Assembly: GCA_902766115.1 (NCBI GenBank)
Contig: CACXCL010000155.1
Span: 1-10,323 of the forward strand
DNA length: 10,323 nt
Source: an uncultured Ruminococcus sp.
Lineage (GTDB): Bacteria; Bacillota; Clostridia; Oscillospirales; CAG-272
Reading direction: 5' to 3'
This document shows positions 1-6,636 of the stretch, one piece after another. Numbering within the stretch: position 1 is the first letter of the stretch; every line of letters begins with the position of its first letter. Below the pieces are notes generated by a model. It did not search any database and had not been told where the DNA came from. It worked only from the letters and a program-made list of their open reading frames with translations. A program made the translations under genes and the position numbers.

Positions 1-27
1 CTGCAAGACTCAACAAGATGTTCTTTC

Positions 28-56
28 TTGTATTATTCGTCAGATTCTGCTATAAT
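28..56 (+). promoter_or_regulatory. Sigma-A type extended -10 promoter of the nagA-metG-tatD operon
   Basis: A -35-like TTGTAT (28-33) lies 17 bp before a perfect TATAAT (51-56). The -10 is preceded by TGC (48-50), giving a full extended -10 element, which compensates for the weak -35. Predicted transcription start is near 63, about 43 nt before the nagA start codon. A second TATAAT sits at 63-68, but no good -35 matches it. I see no obvious CcpA (cre) or NagR/NagC operator in the short upstream sequence, but the window begins only 27 bp before the -35. Confidence 0.7.
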
Positions 57-105
57 CTATGATATAATCATTTTGAAGAACGGTTTCGCCCGAAAGGAGG
101 ACTGT

Positions 106-1266
106 ATGAAAACCTTGTTCAGAAACGGATATGTTTTCGACACGGACAGAAAATGTTTCGTGAAGGCGGACGTCATGATAAAGGACAGCGAGATCATCTC
201 TGTTTCTTCTTTTGTATGTCCTGCCTTTGACGACGTCAAAACTGTTGATTGCAAAGACAGATTTATCATCCCGGGTCTCGTGGACGTTCACACGCACGGC
301 AGACAGGGGATCGATTTCAACGATATCACCGACGGGAACGCCTCTGTCCTCCGCGAGTCGTACGCACGGACCGGAACCACGACGGTGATGGCGACTTTGG
401 CGTCAGTTCCCCTCGACGGTCTTAAGCGAACGGCGGAGGTCATAAACCGGAACAGGAGCGTCGCGCCGGGGCTCGCAACTATCGCGGGCATTCATCTGGA
501 GGGTCGGTATCTGAATCCGCTGAAGCGCGGAGCGCACAATCCGGAGTATCTCGCTCCGCTAAATGATCCTGAGGCGAAGGAGCTTCTGGAACAGATGCTT
601 CCCCTTCCCCTTCACGTTTCGGCGGCTCTGGAACTCGACGACGGTTCGTTCACGGAACTTGTGAAGGGACTGGGCGGAACGCTGAGCGTGGCTCACACAA
701 ACGCCACTTACGACGAAGCGGTGACGGCGGTCAGACGGGGCGCCATATCGTTCACGCACACGTTCAACACCATGCCTCCGCTCCATCACAGGGAACCCGG
801 CGCCGCAGGCGCCTCTCTCATGTGCGACGAAGCCTACAGCGAGATCATCTGCGACGGGCTCCACGTCCATCCGGCGATGGTACGAATGCTTGAGCGGCTG
901 AAGCCGCGCGACAAGGTCGTACTTATCACGGACTCCATGGAAGCCGCGGGAATGAGCGACGGAGAGTACTCCATCGCGGGTCTCCCGGTCACCGTTAAGG
1001 ACGGAAAAGCCGTAAATCACGAGGGCGCCCTTGCAGGCAGCACTCTCGATCTTATGACGGCGCTTCGCAACTTTATGGATTTCTGTTCTCTCACTCTTGA
1101 GGAATCCCTTCCCGCCGCCACGTCCAACCCCGCAGAGATGGTCGGACTTCAAAACGTCTGCGGGAGGATCAAAACCGGCATGAGAGCGGATCTCATCATA
1201 CTGAACGACAAAGAAACTGCAGCAATCGACTCGATCTGGGCCGCGGGAAAAAGAGTCGCGAGATAA
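106..1266 (+). CDS. nagA: N-acetylglucosamine-6-phosphate deacetylase
   Basis: This cytosolic amidohydrolase converts GlcNAc-6-phosphate to GlcN-6-phosphate plus acetate, in amino-sugar catabolism and cell-wall recycling. It has 386 residues, the usual family length. Visible motifs are the metal-site HxH after PGLVDVHTHG (H62, H64), IHLEGRYLNP with the metal-ligand Glu (E132), AHTNATYDEA (H197), FTHTFNTM (H218), HHREPGAAG, DGLHVHP (H253, H255) and LITDSMEAAG with the catalytic Asp (D276). LEGR replaces the common LEGP, and FNTM replaces FNAM. I chose the ATG at 106 because AAAGGAGG (93-100) sits 5 nt upstream; the in-frame ATG at 28 lies inside the -35 box. It is first in an apparent operon with metG (31-bp gap) and tatD. 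No nagB is present in the window. Family assignment is secure; the in vivo role is inferred from the family. Confidence 0.95.
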   Translation: MKTLFRNGYVFDTDRKCFVKADVMIKDSEIISVSSFVCPAFDDVKTVDCKDRFIIPGLVDVHTHGRQGIDFNDITDGNASVLRESYARTGTTTVMATLASVPLDGLKRTAEVINRNRSVAPGLATIAGIHLEGRYLNPLKRGAHNPEYLAPLNDPEAKELLEQMLPLPLHVSAALELDDGSFTELVKGLGGTLSVAHTNATYDEAVTAVRRGAISFTHTFNTMPPLHHREPGAAGASLMCDEAYSEIICDGLHVHPAMVRMLERLKPRDKVVLITDSMEAAGMSDGEYSIAGLPVTVKDGKAVNHEGALAGSTLDLMTALRNFMDFCSLTLEESLPAATSNPAEMVGLQNVCGRIKTGMRADLIILNDKETAAIDSIWAAGKRVAR

Positions 1267-1297
1267 AACGCTCAGGCATACACAAGGAGATAAGACA

Positions 1298-3229
1298 ATG
1301 AAAGAAAAATACTATATCACAACAGCGATACCCTACACGTCGTCAAAGCCTCATTTCGGCAACGCCTTTGAGGTGATCATGACCGACGCCATAGCGAGAT
1401 ACAAAAGACAGCGCGGATATGACGTCTTCTTCATGACCGGTTCCGACGAACACGGCAAAAAGATCGAGGAAAAGGCCGAGGAGGCGGGACTCACTCCAAA
1501 AGAATATATCGACGGCGTCACAAAGCAGCTGAAACAGATTTGGGACGCGATGAACACGACCTACGATAAGTTTATCAGGACCACCGATGATTATCATGAG
1601 AAGGCTGTCGCTGACATCTTTCAGAAGCTCTACGATCAGGGGGACATATACAAAGGAGTTTACGAAGGCTGGTACTGCAAACCTGACGAGGCGTTTTACA
1701 ACGACTCCGAAATAGTCGACGGCAAGTGCCCGGAATGCGGCCGTCCTCTCGAACGCATGAAAAAAGAAGAGGCGTATTACTTCAGAATGAGCAAATACGC
1801 CGACTGGCTCATTCAGTATATAGAGGATCATCCGGACTTTATCCAGCCCGAGGGGCGCAAGAAGGAGATGCTCAACAATTTCCTGCTTGTCAAAGGCGGA
1901 CTTCAGGATCTTTGCGTAACGAGGAGCACCTTCAAGTGGGGGATCCCCGTTCCCTTCGACAAAAAACACGTTATCTACGTCTGGCTCGACGCGCTGTCAA
2001 ATTATATCACAGGTCTCGGCTACGACCCCGCAAACAAAGAGCAGCCGGAGAGGTTCAAAAAATACTGGCCGGCAGACCATCACATTATCGGGAAGGATAT
2101 AGCCCGTTTTCACACCATTTACTGGCCGATCTTCCTCAAGGCGCTGGGTCTGCCGCTGCCGAAGACGATCTTCGCTCATCCGTGGTTCAATTTCGGGCAG
2201 GACAAAATGTCAAAGTCGCGCGGTAACGTGATCTACGCCGACGAGCTTGCGGAAAAGATCACGACAGACGGCGTCAGGTACTACGCCCTGGCCGAAATGC
2301 CCTACGCCACGGACGGTTCCATCACATACGAGAACGTCATCCTGAGATACAACAACGATCTGGCAAACACCCTCGGAAATCTCGTCAAGCGCTCCGTCGA
2401 TATGTGCAGGAAGTACTTCGGCGGCGTAATACCAACTCCCGGAGGAGTAGAGGGGACCGACCAGGAATTGCAGTTCGCGGTCAAAGGCGCTGTGCAGGCG
2501 TTCACGGCAAATATGGATACCCTCCACATCGCCGACGCGATAAGCGAGGTAATGACCGCCCTTCGCAGAGCCAACAAATATATCGACGAGACGACGCCCT
2601 GGGTATTGGCAAAGGATGAGAACGGCAGAGAGAGACTTCAGACGGTGATCTACAATCTGCTTGAGGCGATCAGGATATGCGCCGTTCTGCTGCAGCCGAT
2701 CATTCCGGAAACGTCGGACAAGATATTCGCACAGCTCGGAACAGATCTTTCCTCATACGACAGCATAAACTTCGGCTCGCTCGTTCCGGGAACGGTCTGC
2801 GGCGAATCCTTCATTCTTTTCTCCCGTATCGACGAGAAGGCGTTCTTCGAAAGCCTCCCCGCCAAAGATGAACCCGCCGTCAATAAAACCGAAGCGCCCG
2901 AGAAGCTTCCGGAGATCAAATTCGACGATTTCATGAATATCGAGCTCCGCTCCGCCAAGGTCGTGGAATGCGAGAAGGTAGAGAAATCGAAAAAACTGCT
3001 GAAACTCAAACTCGATCTCGGTTACGAGACGAGGCAGGTGGTGTCCGGCATCGCGTCCTGTTATACGCCGGATGATCTTATAGGCAAAAAAGTGATCGTC
3101 GTCGCGAACCTCGCCCCGGCGAAGCTCTGCGGAGTCGAGTCCCAGGGGATGATCCTCGCCTCGGGTGAGGAGAAGATAAGAGTGGTGTTCCTCTCCGACG
3201 ACACTCCCCTCGGGGAACGGATCAGATAA
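1298..3229 (+). CDS. metG: Methionine-tRNA ligase (class I, with C-terminal tRNA-binding domain)
   Basis: This enzyme charges tRNA-Met (initiator and elongator) with methionine using ATP. At 643 residues it is the long bacterial form. The N-terminal Rossmann fold carries a HIGH-type motif HFGN (19-22) in an IPYTSSKPHFGNAF context, then MTGSDEHG (46-53). The connective/knuckle region spans about 124-150 and the KMSKS loop is 303-307 (GQDKMSKSRGN). A helical anticodon-binding domain covers about 340-480 and a charged linker about 515-540. The last roughly 100 residues form an EMAPII/Trbp111-like OB-fold (FMNIELRSAKVVE through SQGMILAS), which aids tRNA binding and dimerisation in homologues. 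The knuckle retains C127, C144 and C147, but the first CxxC is CKPD, so the fourth ligand may be D130 or missing. AAGGAG (1284-1289) lies 8 nt before the ATG. The stop overlaps the tatD start (TAATG), a coupling seen in many Firmicutes. Confidence 0.97.
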   Translation: MKEKYYITTAIPYTSSKPHFGNAFEVIMTDAIARYKRQRGYDVFFMTGSDEHGKKIEEKAEEAGLTPKEYIDGVTKQLKQIWDAMNTTYDKFIRTTDDYHEKAVADIFQKLYDQGDIYKGVYEGWYCKPDEAFYNDSEIVDGKCPECGRPLERMKKEEAYYFRMSKYADWLIQYIEDHPDFIQPEGRKKEMLNNFLLVKGGLQDLCVTRSTFKWGIPVPFDKKHVIYVWLDALSNYITGLGYDPANKEQPERFKKYWPADHHIIGKDIARFHTIYWPIFLKALGLPLPKTIFAHPWFNFGQDKMSKSRGNVIYADELAEKITTDGVRYYALAEMPYATDGSITYENVILRYNNDLANTLGNLVKRSVDMCRKYFGGVIPTPGGVEGTDQELQFAVKGAVQAFTANMDTLHIADAISEVMTALRRANKYIDETTPWVLAKDENGRERLQTVIYNLLEAIRICAVLLQPIIPETSDKIFAQLGTDLSSYDSINFGSLVPGTVCGESFILFSRIDEKAFFESLPAKDEPAVNKTEAPEKLPEIKFDDFMNIELRSAKVVECEKVEKSKKLLKLKLDLGYETRQVVSGIASCYTPDDLIGKKVIVVANLAPAKLCGVESQGMILASGEEKIRVVFLSDDTPLGERIR

Positions 3230-4023
3230 TGAGACAGGGTCTCTATTTCGACTCTCACGCCCATTACGACGACGCCCGCTTTGAGGAGGAATTCCCCGGC
3301 GGCGCCGAGGGAGCGCTGAAAAGGGCTTTTGAAGAAGGGGTATGCGGTATAGTGACAACCGGCACGAATCCCGCGACCTCCCGCGCCGCTGTGAAGATCG
3401 CCGACTCACACGACGGGATCTACGCCGCGGTGGGGATCCACCCGAGCGACGGAAGATTCATTAAAGAGGACGACCGGGACGGCGCCCTCTGCGAGATCGA
3501 GGCGATGCTCTCCCTTCCGAAAGTCGTGGCGCTGGGCGAAATCGGCCTCGATTACCACTACGACGGCACGGACAGGGAGATGCAGAAGTATTTCTTTGAG
3601 CGTCAGCTTGATATGGCCGTAAAACACGACGTCCCCGTCGTGATCCACGACAGGGACGCCCACGGCGACGTGTTCGATATCATCTCCCGTCACAAAAACG
3701 CAAGAGGCGTCATGCACTGCTTCAGCGGAAGCGCCGAGAGCGCGAGACAACTGGCGAAAAAAGGGTGGTACCTGTCCTTCGGCGGCTCCGTCACTTTCAA
3801 AAATGCGCGGCAGGTAAAAGAAGCCGCGGCGGCCGTCCCGGACGACAGACTGCTGATCGAGACGGACTGCCCGTATCTCGCCCCAACCCCTCACAGAGGG
3901 GAGATCAACTATTCAGGGTATCTGAGATACGTCGCAACAGCCCTCGCCGAGATAAGAGGAACGACTGCGGAGAAGATCGCCGATATAACAAAAGAGAACG
4001 CACGTCGGATCTTCGGATTGTGA
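3229..4023 (+). CDS. tatD: TatD family metal-dependent hydrolase (putative DNase)
   Basis: This is a TIM-barrel metallohydrolase of 264 residues, typical for TatD/YabD. All family metal and catalytic residues are visible: DSHAHYDD (H10, H12), ALGEIGLDYHYD (E104), VVIHDRDAH (H140), GVMHCFSGS (H163) and LIETDCPYLAP (D213). Family members have been described as Mg-dependent 3'-5' exonucleases or D-aminoacyl-tRNA deacylase-like enzymes; the true substrate cannot be read from sequence. The ATG overlaps the metG stop codon by 1 nt, so translation is probably coupled; the purine-rich GGGGAACGG (3212-3220) within the end of metG is the only SD-like sequence. Downstream there is no rnmV or ksgA, which follow it in Bacillus. 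Instead a terminator begins 7 nt after the stop codon. Confidence 0.95.
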   Translation: MRQGLYFDSHAHYDDARFEEEFPGGAEGALKRAFEEGVCGIVTTGTNPATSRAAVKIADSHDGIYAAVGIHPSDGRFIKEDDRDGALCEIEAMLSLPKVVALGEIGLDYHYDGTDREMQKYFFERQLDMAVKHDVPVVIHDRDAHGDVFDIISRHKNARGVMHCFSGSAESARQLAKKGWYLSFGGSVTFKNARQVKEAAAAVPDDRLLIETDCPYLAPTPHRGEINYSGYLRYVATALAEIRGTTAEKIADITKENARRIFGL

Positions 4024-4030
4024 AAAAGCA

Positions 4031-4064
4031 AAAACGGTTGAGCAGATCGCTCAACCGTTTTTTT
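4031..4064. terminator. Bidirectional intrinsic terminator between tatD and tmcAL
   Basis: There is a perfect 13-bp stem: AAAACGGTTGAGC (4031-4043) pairs with 4049-4061, with a 5-nt loop AGATC (4044-4048). Seven T residues (4058-4064) serve the rightward tatD operon. Read leftward, the same hairpin is followed by TTTTT, GC and TTTTT (4034 down to 4023), so it can also stop tmcAL transcripts. The tmcAL stop codon (4053-4051) lies inside the stem. Confidence 0.9.
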
Positions 4065-5205
4065 CTATATACGGAGTTCTTTTTAAGAACTCGCCTGCGG
4101 GGACGGCGGGGTCACAGCACGCGGCGAAAAGTTCGTCCGCCCGGCAGGAAAGTCCGTACTGGCGCTTCGCCGTCCCGTCAAGTCCGGAGGCGTCCGAAGG
4201 CTTGGTCAGAACGCAGAGATTCCCATCCATTTCCGACAGAATCTTTCTTCCTTTTTCCCCCGCAGCGAGAAGAAAAGTAAACTCCGGCAGCGCCGAAACG
4301 TCTTTCCTTCCGACTCCGAGTACGGAGAAAAGCGCGGCGCGGCGAAGGCGGGCGTTGGTGTATTTTTTGTTTGCCGCCAGGCGGAAGAACTCTTCCCCGC
4401 TCCCTGCATCTCTTGCGGCGCGGCAAAGTCTCTCGTACACGCCTCCGCCGGCGTCAAAGACGCCTTCCGCTGTTTCCGGGGCGAAAAGTCTGAAATAGGT
4501 AAATATTATCTCGTCGAGTTTTCGGACGTTCCCGCTCAGAACGCCCTCTTTTTGATATGCGGGAAGCGCCTCCGGCGCGATGAGACGCTCCGGCTCTTCC
4601 CTGCCGCCTGACCGGATCAGACGCCGGATATCGGACGCGCTGACGTGACGGCCCGAGTCCGTCGGTATTCGTTTCACAGCTCTGAAATCTGCCGGAAAAC
4701 CCATATTCCGAGCCGCGTCCATGTAAAACGACGCGAGCTTGTCGTTGGGACCCGGGTCGAGGCCCATCTTTTTCAAAGCCGCCGCATGCGCGGCTGCGGC
4801 GCCGACGCTGTCGCCGTCGAATCTGTCAAGGACCGCCCGGTATTCGTCCGTCGAACGGGCGAGGGAGACATGTCCGGCAACGGACGCGTCTCCGCTTTCG
4901 CTCCCGTAAACGAATCCCGCGGCTCCCGCGCCGAGGGCGACGGAAACTCCACCGAGAGCGAAAAACTCCGCGCCTGCCGACGACCAGGGGAACGGGAGCT
5001 CCAGCACAAGATCGGCTCCGCACCGGAGCGCGGCTTCGGCGCGGGCGTACTTATCATACGTCGCGCACTCTCCGCGCTGGGTGAAATTGCCGCTCATGAC
5101 GGCGATAACGCCGCCTCCCGTATCTCTTGCCCGGGACAGGATATGGGCGTGTCCGCGGTGTAGTGGATCAAACTCACATATTATGGCGAAATTTGAAGTT
5201 TCTAT
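4051..5205 (-). CDS. tmcAL: tRNA(Met) cytidine acetate ligase (TmcAL/YlbM), apparent AUA start
   Basis: This enzyme uses acetate and ATP to acetylate the wobble cytidine (C34) of elongator tRNA-Met. It is a nucleotidyltransferase-fold protein of about 384 residues, near the family's usual 390-420. Read from 5205, the N-terminus gives FAIICEFDPLHRGHAHIL, including the HxGH nucleotidyltransferase signature (HRGH), then VMSGNFTQRGE, DKYARAEAAL, DLVLELP, GPNDKLASFY, VSASDIRRLI and NKKYTNARLRRAAL, all in family order. No ATG, GTG or TTG occurs in frame between the upstream stop TAG (5235-5233) and the HRGH. The first ATG (5097) would delete HRGH. The only codon with a good SD is ATA at 5205-5203, 9 nt after GGAGG (5219-5215). 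ATT directly after the TAG has no SD. The gene diverges from ackA, a neighbour relationship known from Clostridia, where pta often lies between; pta is absent here. Function is confident; the start codon is inferred. Confidence 0.85.
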   Translation of the reverse strand: METSNFAIICEFDPLHRGHAHILSRARDTGGGVIAVMSGNFTQRGECATYDKYARAEAALRCGADLVLELPFPWSSAGAEFFALGGVSVALGAGAAGFVYGSESGDASVAGHVSLARSTDEYRAVLDRFDGDSVGAAAAHAAALKKMGLDPGPNDKLASFYMDAARNMGFPADFRAVKRIPTDSGRHVSASDIRRLIRSGGREEPERLIAPEALPAYQKEGVLSGNVRKLDEIIFTYFRLFAPETAEGVFDAGGGVYERLCRAARDAGSGEEFFRLAANKKYTNARLRRAALFSVLGVGRKDVSALPEFTFLLAAGEKGRKILSEMDGNLCVLTKPSDASGLDGTAKRQYGLSCRADELFAACCDPAVPAGEFLKRTPYIEKNG

Positions 5206-5219
5206 TTGTTTATTCCTCC
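5203..5219 (-). promoter_or_regulatory. Ribosome binding site and non-canonical ATA start of tmcAL
   Basis: On the minus strand GGAGG (5219-5215) is followed by nine bases (AATAAACAA) and ATA (5205-5203). Spacing and SD strength match a normal start, and translation from here gives a short lead-in (ETSN) directly into the conserved FAIICEFDPLHRGH. A G in place of the last A would make a standard ATG start. Confidence 0.6.
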
Positions 5220-5236
5220 AAAACGGTAGAATCTAC

Positions 5237-5265
5237 TTGTAAAAAAAGCCTTTTTCAGCTATAAT
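5237..5265 (+). promoter_or_regulatory. Promoter of ackA
   Basis: TTGTAA (5237-5242, 4 of 6 consensus bases) is followed after 17 bp by a perfect TATAAT (5260-5265). Predicted start is near 5272, leaving a 5' UTR of about 65 nt. The -10 overlaps the -10 of the opposing tmcAL promoter by two bases. Confidence 0.75.
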
Positions 5266-5292
5266 TATATACGATATCATCACATATGTCAA
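5264..5292 (-). promoter_or_regulatory. Perfect-consensus sigma-A promoter of tmcAL
   Basis: On the minus strand TTGACA (5292-5287) is followed after exactly 17 bp by TATAAT (5269-5264). Both hexamers match consensus fully. Predicted start is near 5257, giving a leader of about 50 nt before the ATA start. The promoter interlocks with that of ackA, so only one RNA polymerase should be able to occupy the region at a time. Confidence 0.8.
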
Positions 5293-5303
5293 ACGACAAT
5301 ACA

Positions 5304-5320
5304 GCCGCGCGCCGCGCGGC
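5304..5320 (+). promoter_or_regulatory. GC-rich hairpin in the ackA 5' UTR
   Basis: GCCGCGC (5304-5310) pairs perfectly with GCGCGGC (5314-5320) across a 3-nt loop. It ends 5 nt before the ackA SD GGAG (5326-5329), and seven T residues (5330-5336) separate SD and ATG. It could protect the mRNA 5' end or modulate ribosome access. The T-run starts 10 nt from the stem, so it does not look like a terminator. Confidence 0.55.
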
Positions 5321-5336
5321 AGAACGGAGTTTTTTT

Positions 5337-6545
5337 ATGAAGGTTCTCGTAGTAAACGCAGGTTCATCCTCACTGAAGTATCAGCTTTTTGACACATCCA
5401 CCTCGTCCGTCCTCGCAAAGGGTATCTGCGAGCGGATAGGCATCGACGGCAAGATCGAGTACAGAAAGGGAGAGGACGGAAAGAAATCCGTCAAAGAGGT
5501 CTCCCTTCCCGATCACTCCGTGGCGATGAAGCAGGTCATCGAAATACTGACGAATTCCGAAGCGGCGGTCATCTCCGACATGAGCGAGATCGAAGCGGTC
5601 GGCCACCGTGTGGTCCACGGCGGTCCCTACTTCTTCGAATCCGTCCTTCTGACCGACGAAGTCCTCGCAAAGCTGGAGCTTTGCAGATCTTTCGCTCCCC
5701 TCCACACCGGAGCGCATATCATGGGTATCAAGGGCTGTCTCGCGGTTATGCCGGAAAAGCCTCAGGTACTGGTTTTCGACACGGCGTTCCATCAGACAAT
5801 GCCCCCGAAGGCATACACCTTCGGCGTGTCATACGACATGTACGAGAAGTATCACATCCGCCGCTACGGCGCTCACGGCACGTCTCACAGATTCGTTTCC
5901 CGGGAGATGATCAAGATCCTCGGCAAGCCCGCGGAAGAGACGAAGATCATCACCTGCCACGTCGGAAACGGCTCGTCCATCTCCGCTGTCAAAGGCGGCA
6001 AGATCCTCGACACGTCCATGGGATTCACTCCCCTTGACGGTATCATCATGGGAACACGGTGCGGTTCCATCGACCCCGCCGTCGTGACGTACATCATGGA
6101 CAAAGAGGGATACACTCCCGCAGAAATGGACGAATACATGAACAAGAAGTGCGGGTTCCTCGGTCTCTCCGGAATCTCCTCAGACAGCCGCGACATCGAA
6201 GCCGCCGCCGAGAAGGGCGACCCGAGAGCGATCCTCACCACGGACGTCATCGCCTATCAGATCCAGAAGTACATCGGCGCGTACACCGCCGCCATGAACG
6301 GTCTTGACGCCATCGTCTGGACCGCAGGCATGGGTGAAAACAACCCGAACCTGAGATACCGCGTCTGCTCCGAGCTCTCCTACTTCGGGATCGAGATGGA
6401 CGAGGCGGTAAACGCCGCGGCTCATCATCAGCCGAACATCGTGAAGCTCTCCACGGACAACTCCAAGGTACAGGTTTATCTGATTCCCACCAACGAGGAA
6501 CTCATGATCGCGTCCGACACCGAGGATATCGTGTCAAAACTTTAA
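5337..6545 (+). CDS. ackA: Acetate kinase
   Basis: This cytosolic enzyme transfers phosphate between acetyl phosphate and ADP to give acetate and ATP, the energy-yielding last step of acetate fermentation; it is reversible. It has 402 residues, as expected. ASKHA-fold motifs are all present: LVVNAGSSSLKYQ (N7), GHRVVHGG (R91), VFDTAFHQ (D148), GAHGTSH (H180), CHVGNGSS, MGTRCGSIDP (R241), GMGENN, and TNEEL (E387, the likely metal-binding Glu). R91, D148, H180 and R241 align with the catalytic residues of characterised acetate kinases. The ATG at 5337 is preceded by GGAG (5326-5329). An in-frame ATG at 5286 would add 17 residues with no SD and would precede the conserved MKVLVVNAG start. The usual partner gene pta is not in the window. 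The gene is monocistronic, between its own promoter and a strong terminator. Confidence 0.97.
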   Translation: MKVLVVNAGSSSLKYQLFDTSTSSVLAKGICERIGIDGKIEYRKGEDGKKSVKEVSLPDHSVAMKQVIEILTNSEAAVISDMSEIEAVGHRVVHGGPYFFESVLLTDEVLAKLELCRSFAPLHTGAHIMGIKGCLAVMPEKPQVLVFDTAFHQTMPPKAYTFGVSYDMYEKYHIRRYGAHGTSHRFVSREMIKILGKPAEETKIITCHVGNGSSISAVKGGKILDTSMGFTPLDGIIMGTRCGSIDPAVVTYIMDKEGYTPAEMDEYMNKKCGFLGLSGISSDSRDIEAAAEKGDPRAILTTDVIAYQIQKYIGAYTAAMNGLDAIVWTAGMGENNPNLRYRVCSELSYFGIEMDEAVNAAAHHQPNIVKLSTDNSKVQVYLIPTNEELMIASDTEDIVSKL

Positions 6546-6554
6546 GTATAAAAC

Positions 6555-6585
6555 AAAAAAACGGCTTCGTGAGAGGCCGTTTTTT
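6555..6585. terminator. Bidirectional intrinsic terminator after ackA
   Basis: The core stem CGGCTTC (6562-6568) pairs with GAGGCCG (6573-6579, one T-G wobble) over a GTGA loop. It is extended by A residues (6556-6561) against a T-run (6580-6585). Rightward it starts 9 nt after the ackA stop. Read leftward, the A-run 6561-6555 becomes a U-tract, so it can also terminate transcripts of the small leftward ORF at 6637-6894. Confidence 0.88.
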
Positions 6586-6636
6586 CGTTTTACCGGCTTT
6601 ATTTCCTTTTCGGGATGTGATAAAATAATACCGGGA

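Noticed and set aside
28..105. Upstream in-frame ATG extending nagA by 26 residues
   Set aside because: It lies in the predicted -35 region, has no SD, and the extension does not resemble NagA. The ATG at 106 has AAAGGAGG 5 nt upstream.
559..1152. Long minus-strand open frame inside nagA (197 codons)
   Set aside because: It is antisense to a gene with full family motifs and its translation is Arg/His-rich with no domain; likewise 1343-1969 (minus) and 2753-3409 (minus) opposite metG/tatD.
4051..5097. tmcAL starting at the ATG at 5097 (348 aa)
   Set aside because: It would remove the HxGH catalytic motif and about 36 residues of clear family sequence that are open in the same frame upstream.
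4645..5163. Plus-strand open frame opposite tmcAL (172 codons)
   Set aside because: Its Arg/Gly-rich translation is a by-product of GC-rich antisense sequence; the minus strand carries the conserved TmcAL motifs.
5286..5336. Upstream in-frame ATG extending ackA by 17 residues
   Set aside because: There is no SD, the region overlaps the tmcAL -35 box and the UTR hairpin, and acetate kinases start at the MKVLVVNAGSSS equivalent.
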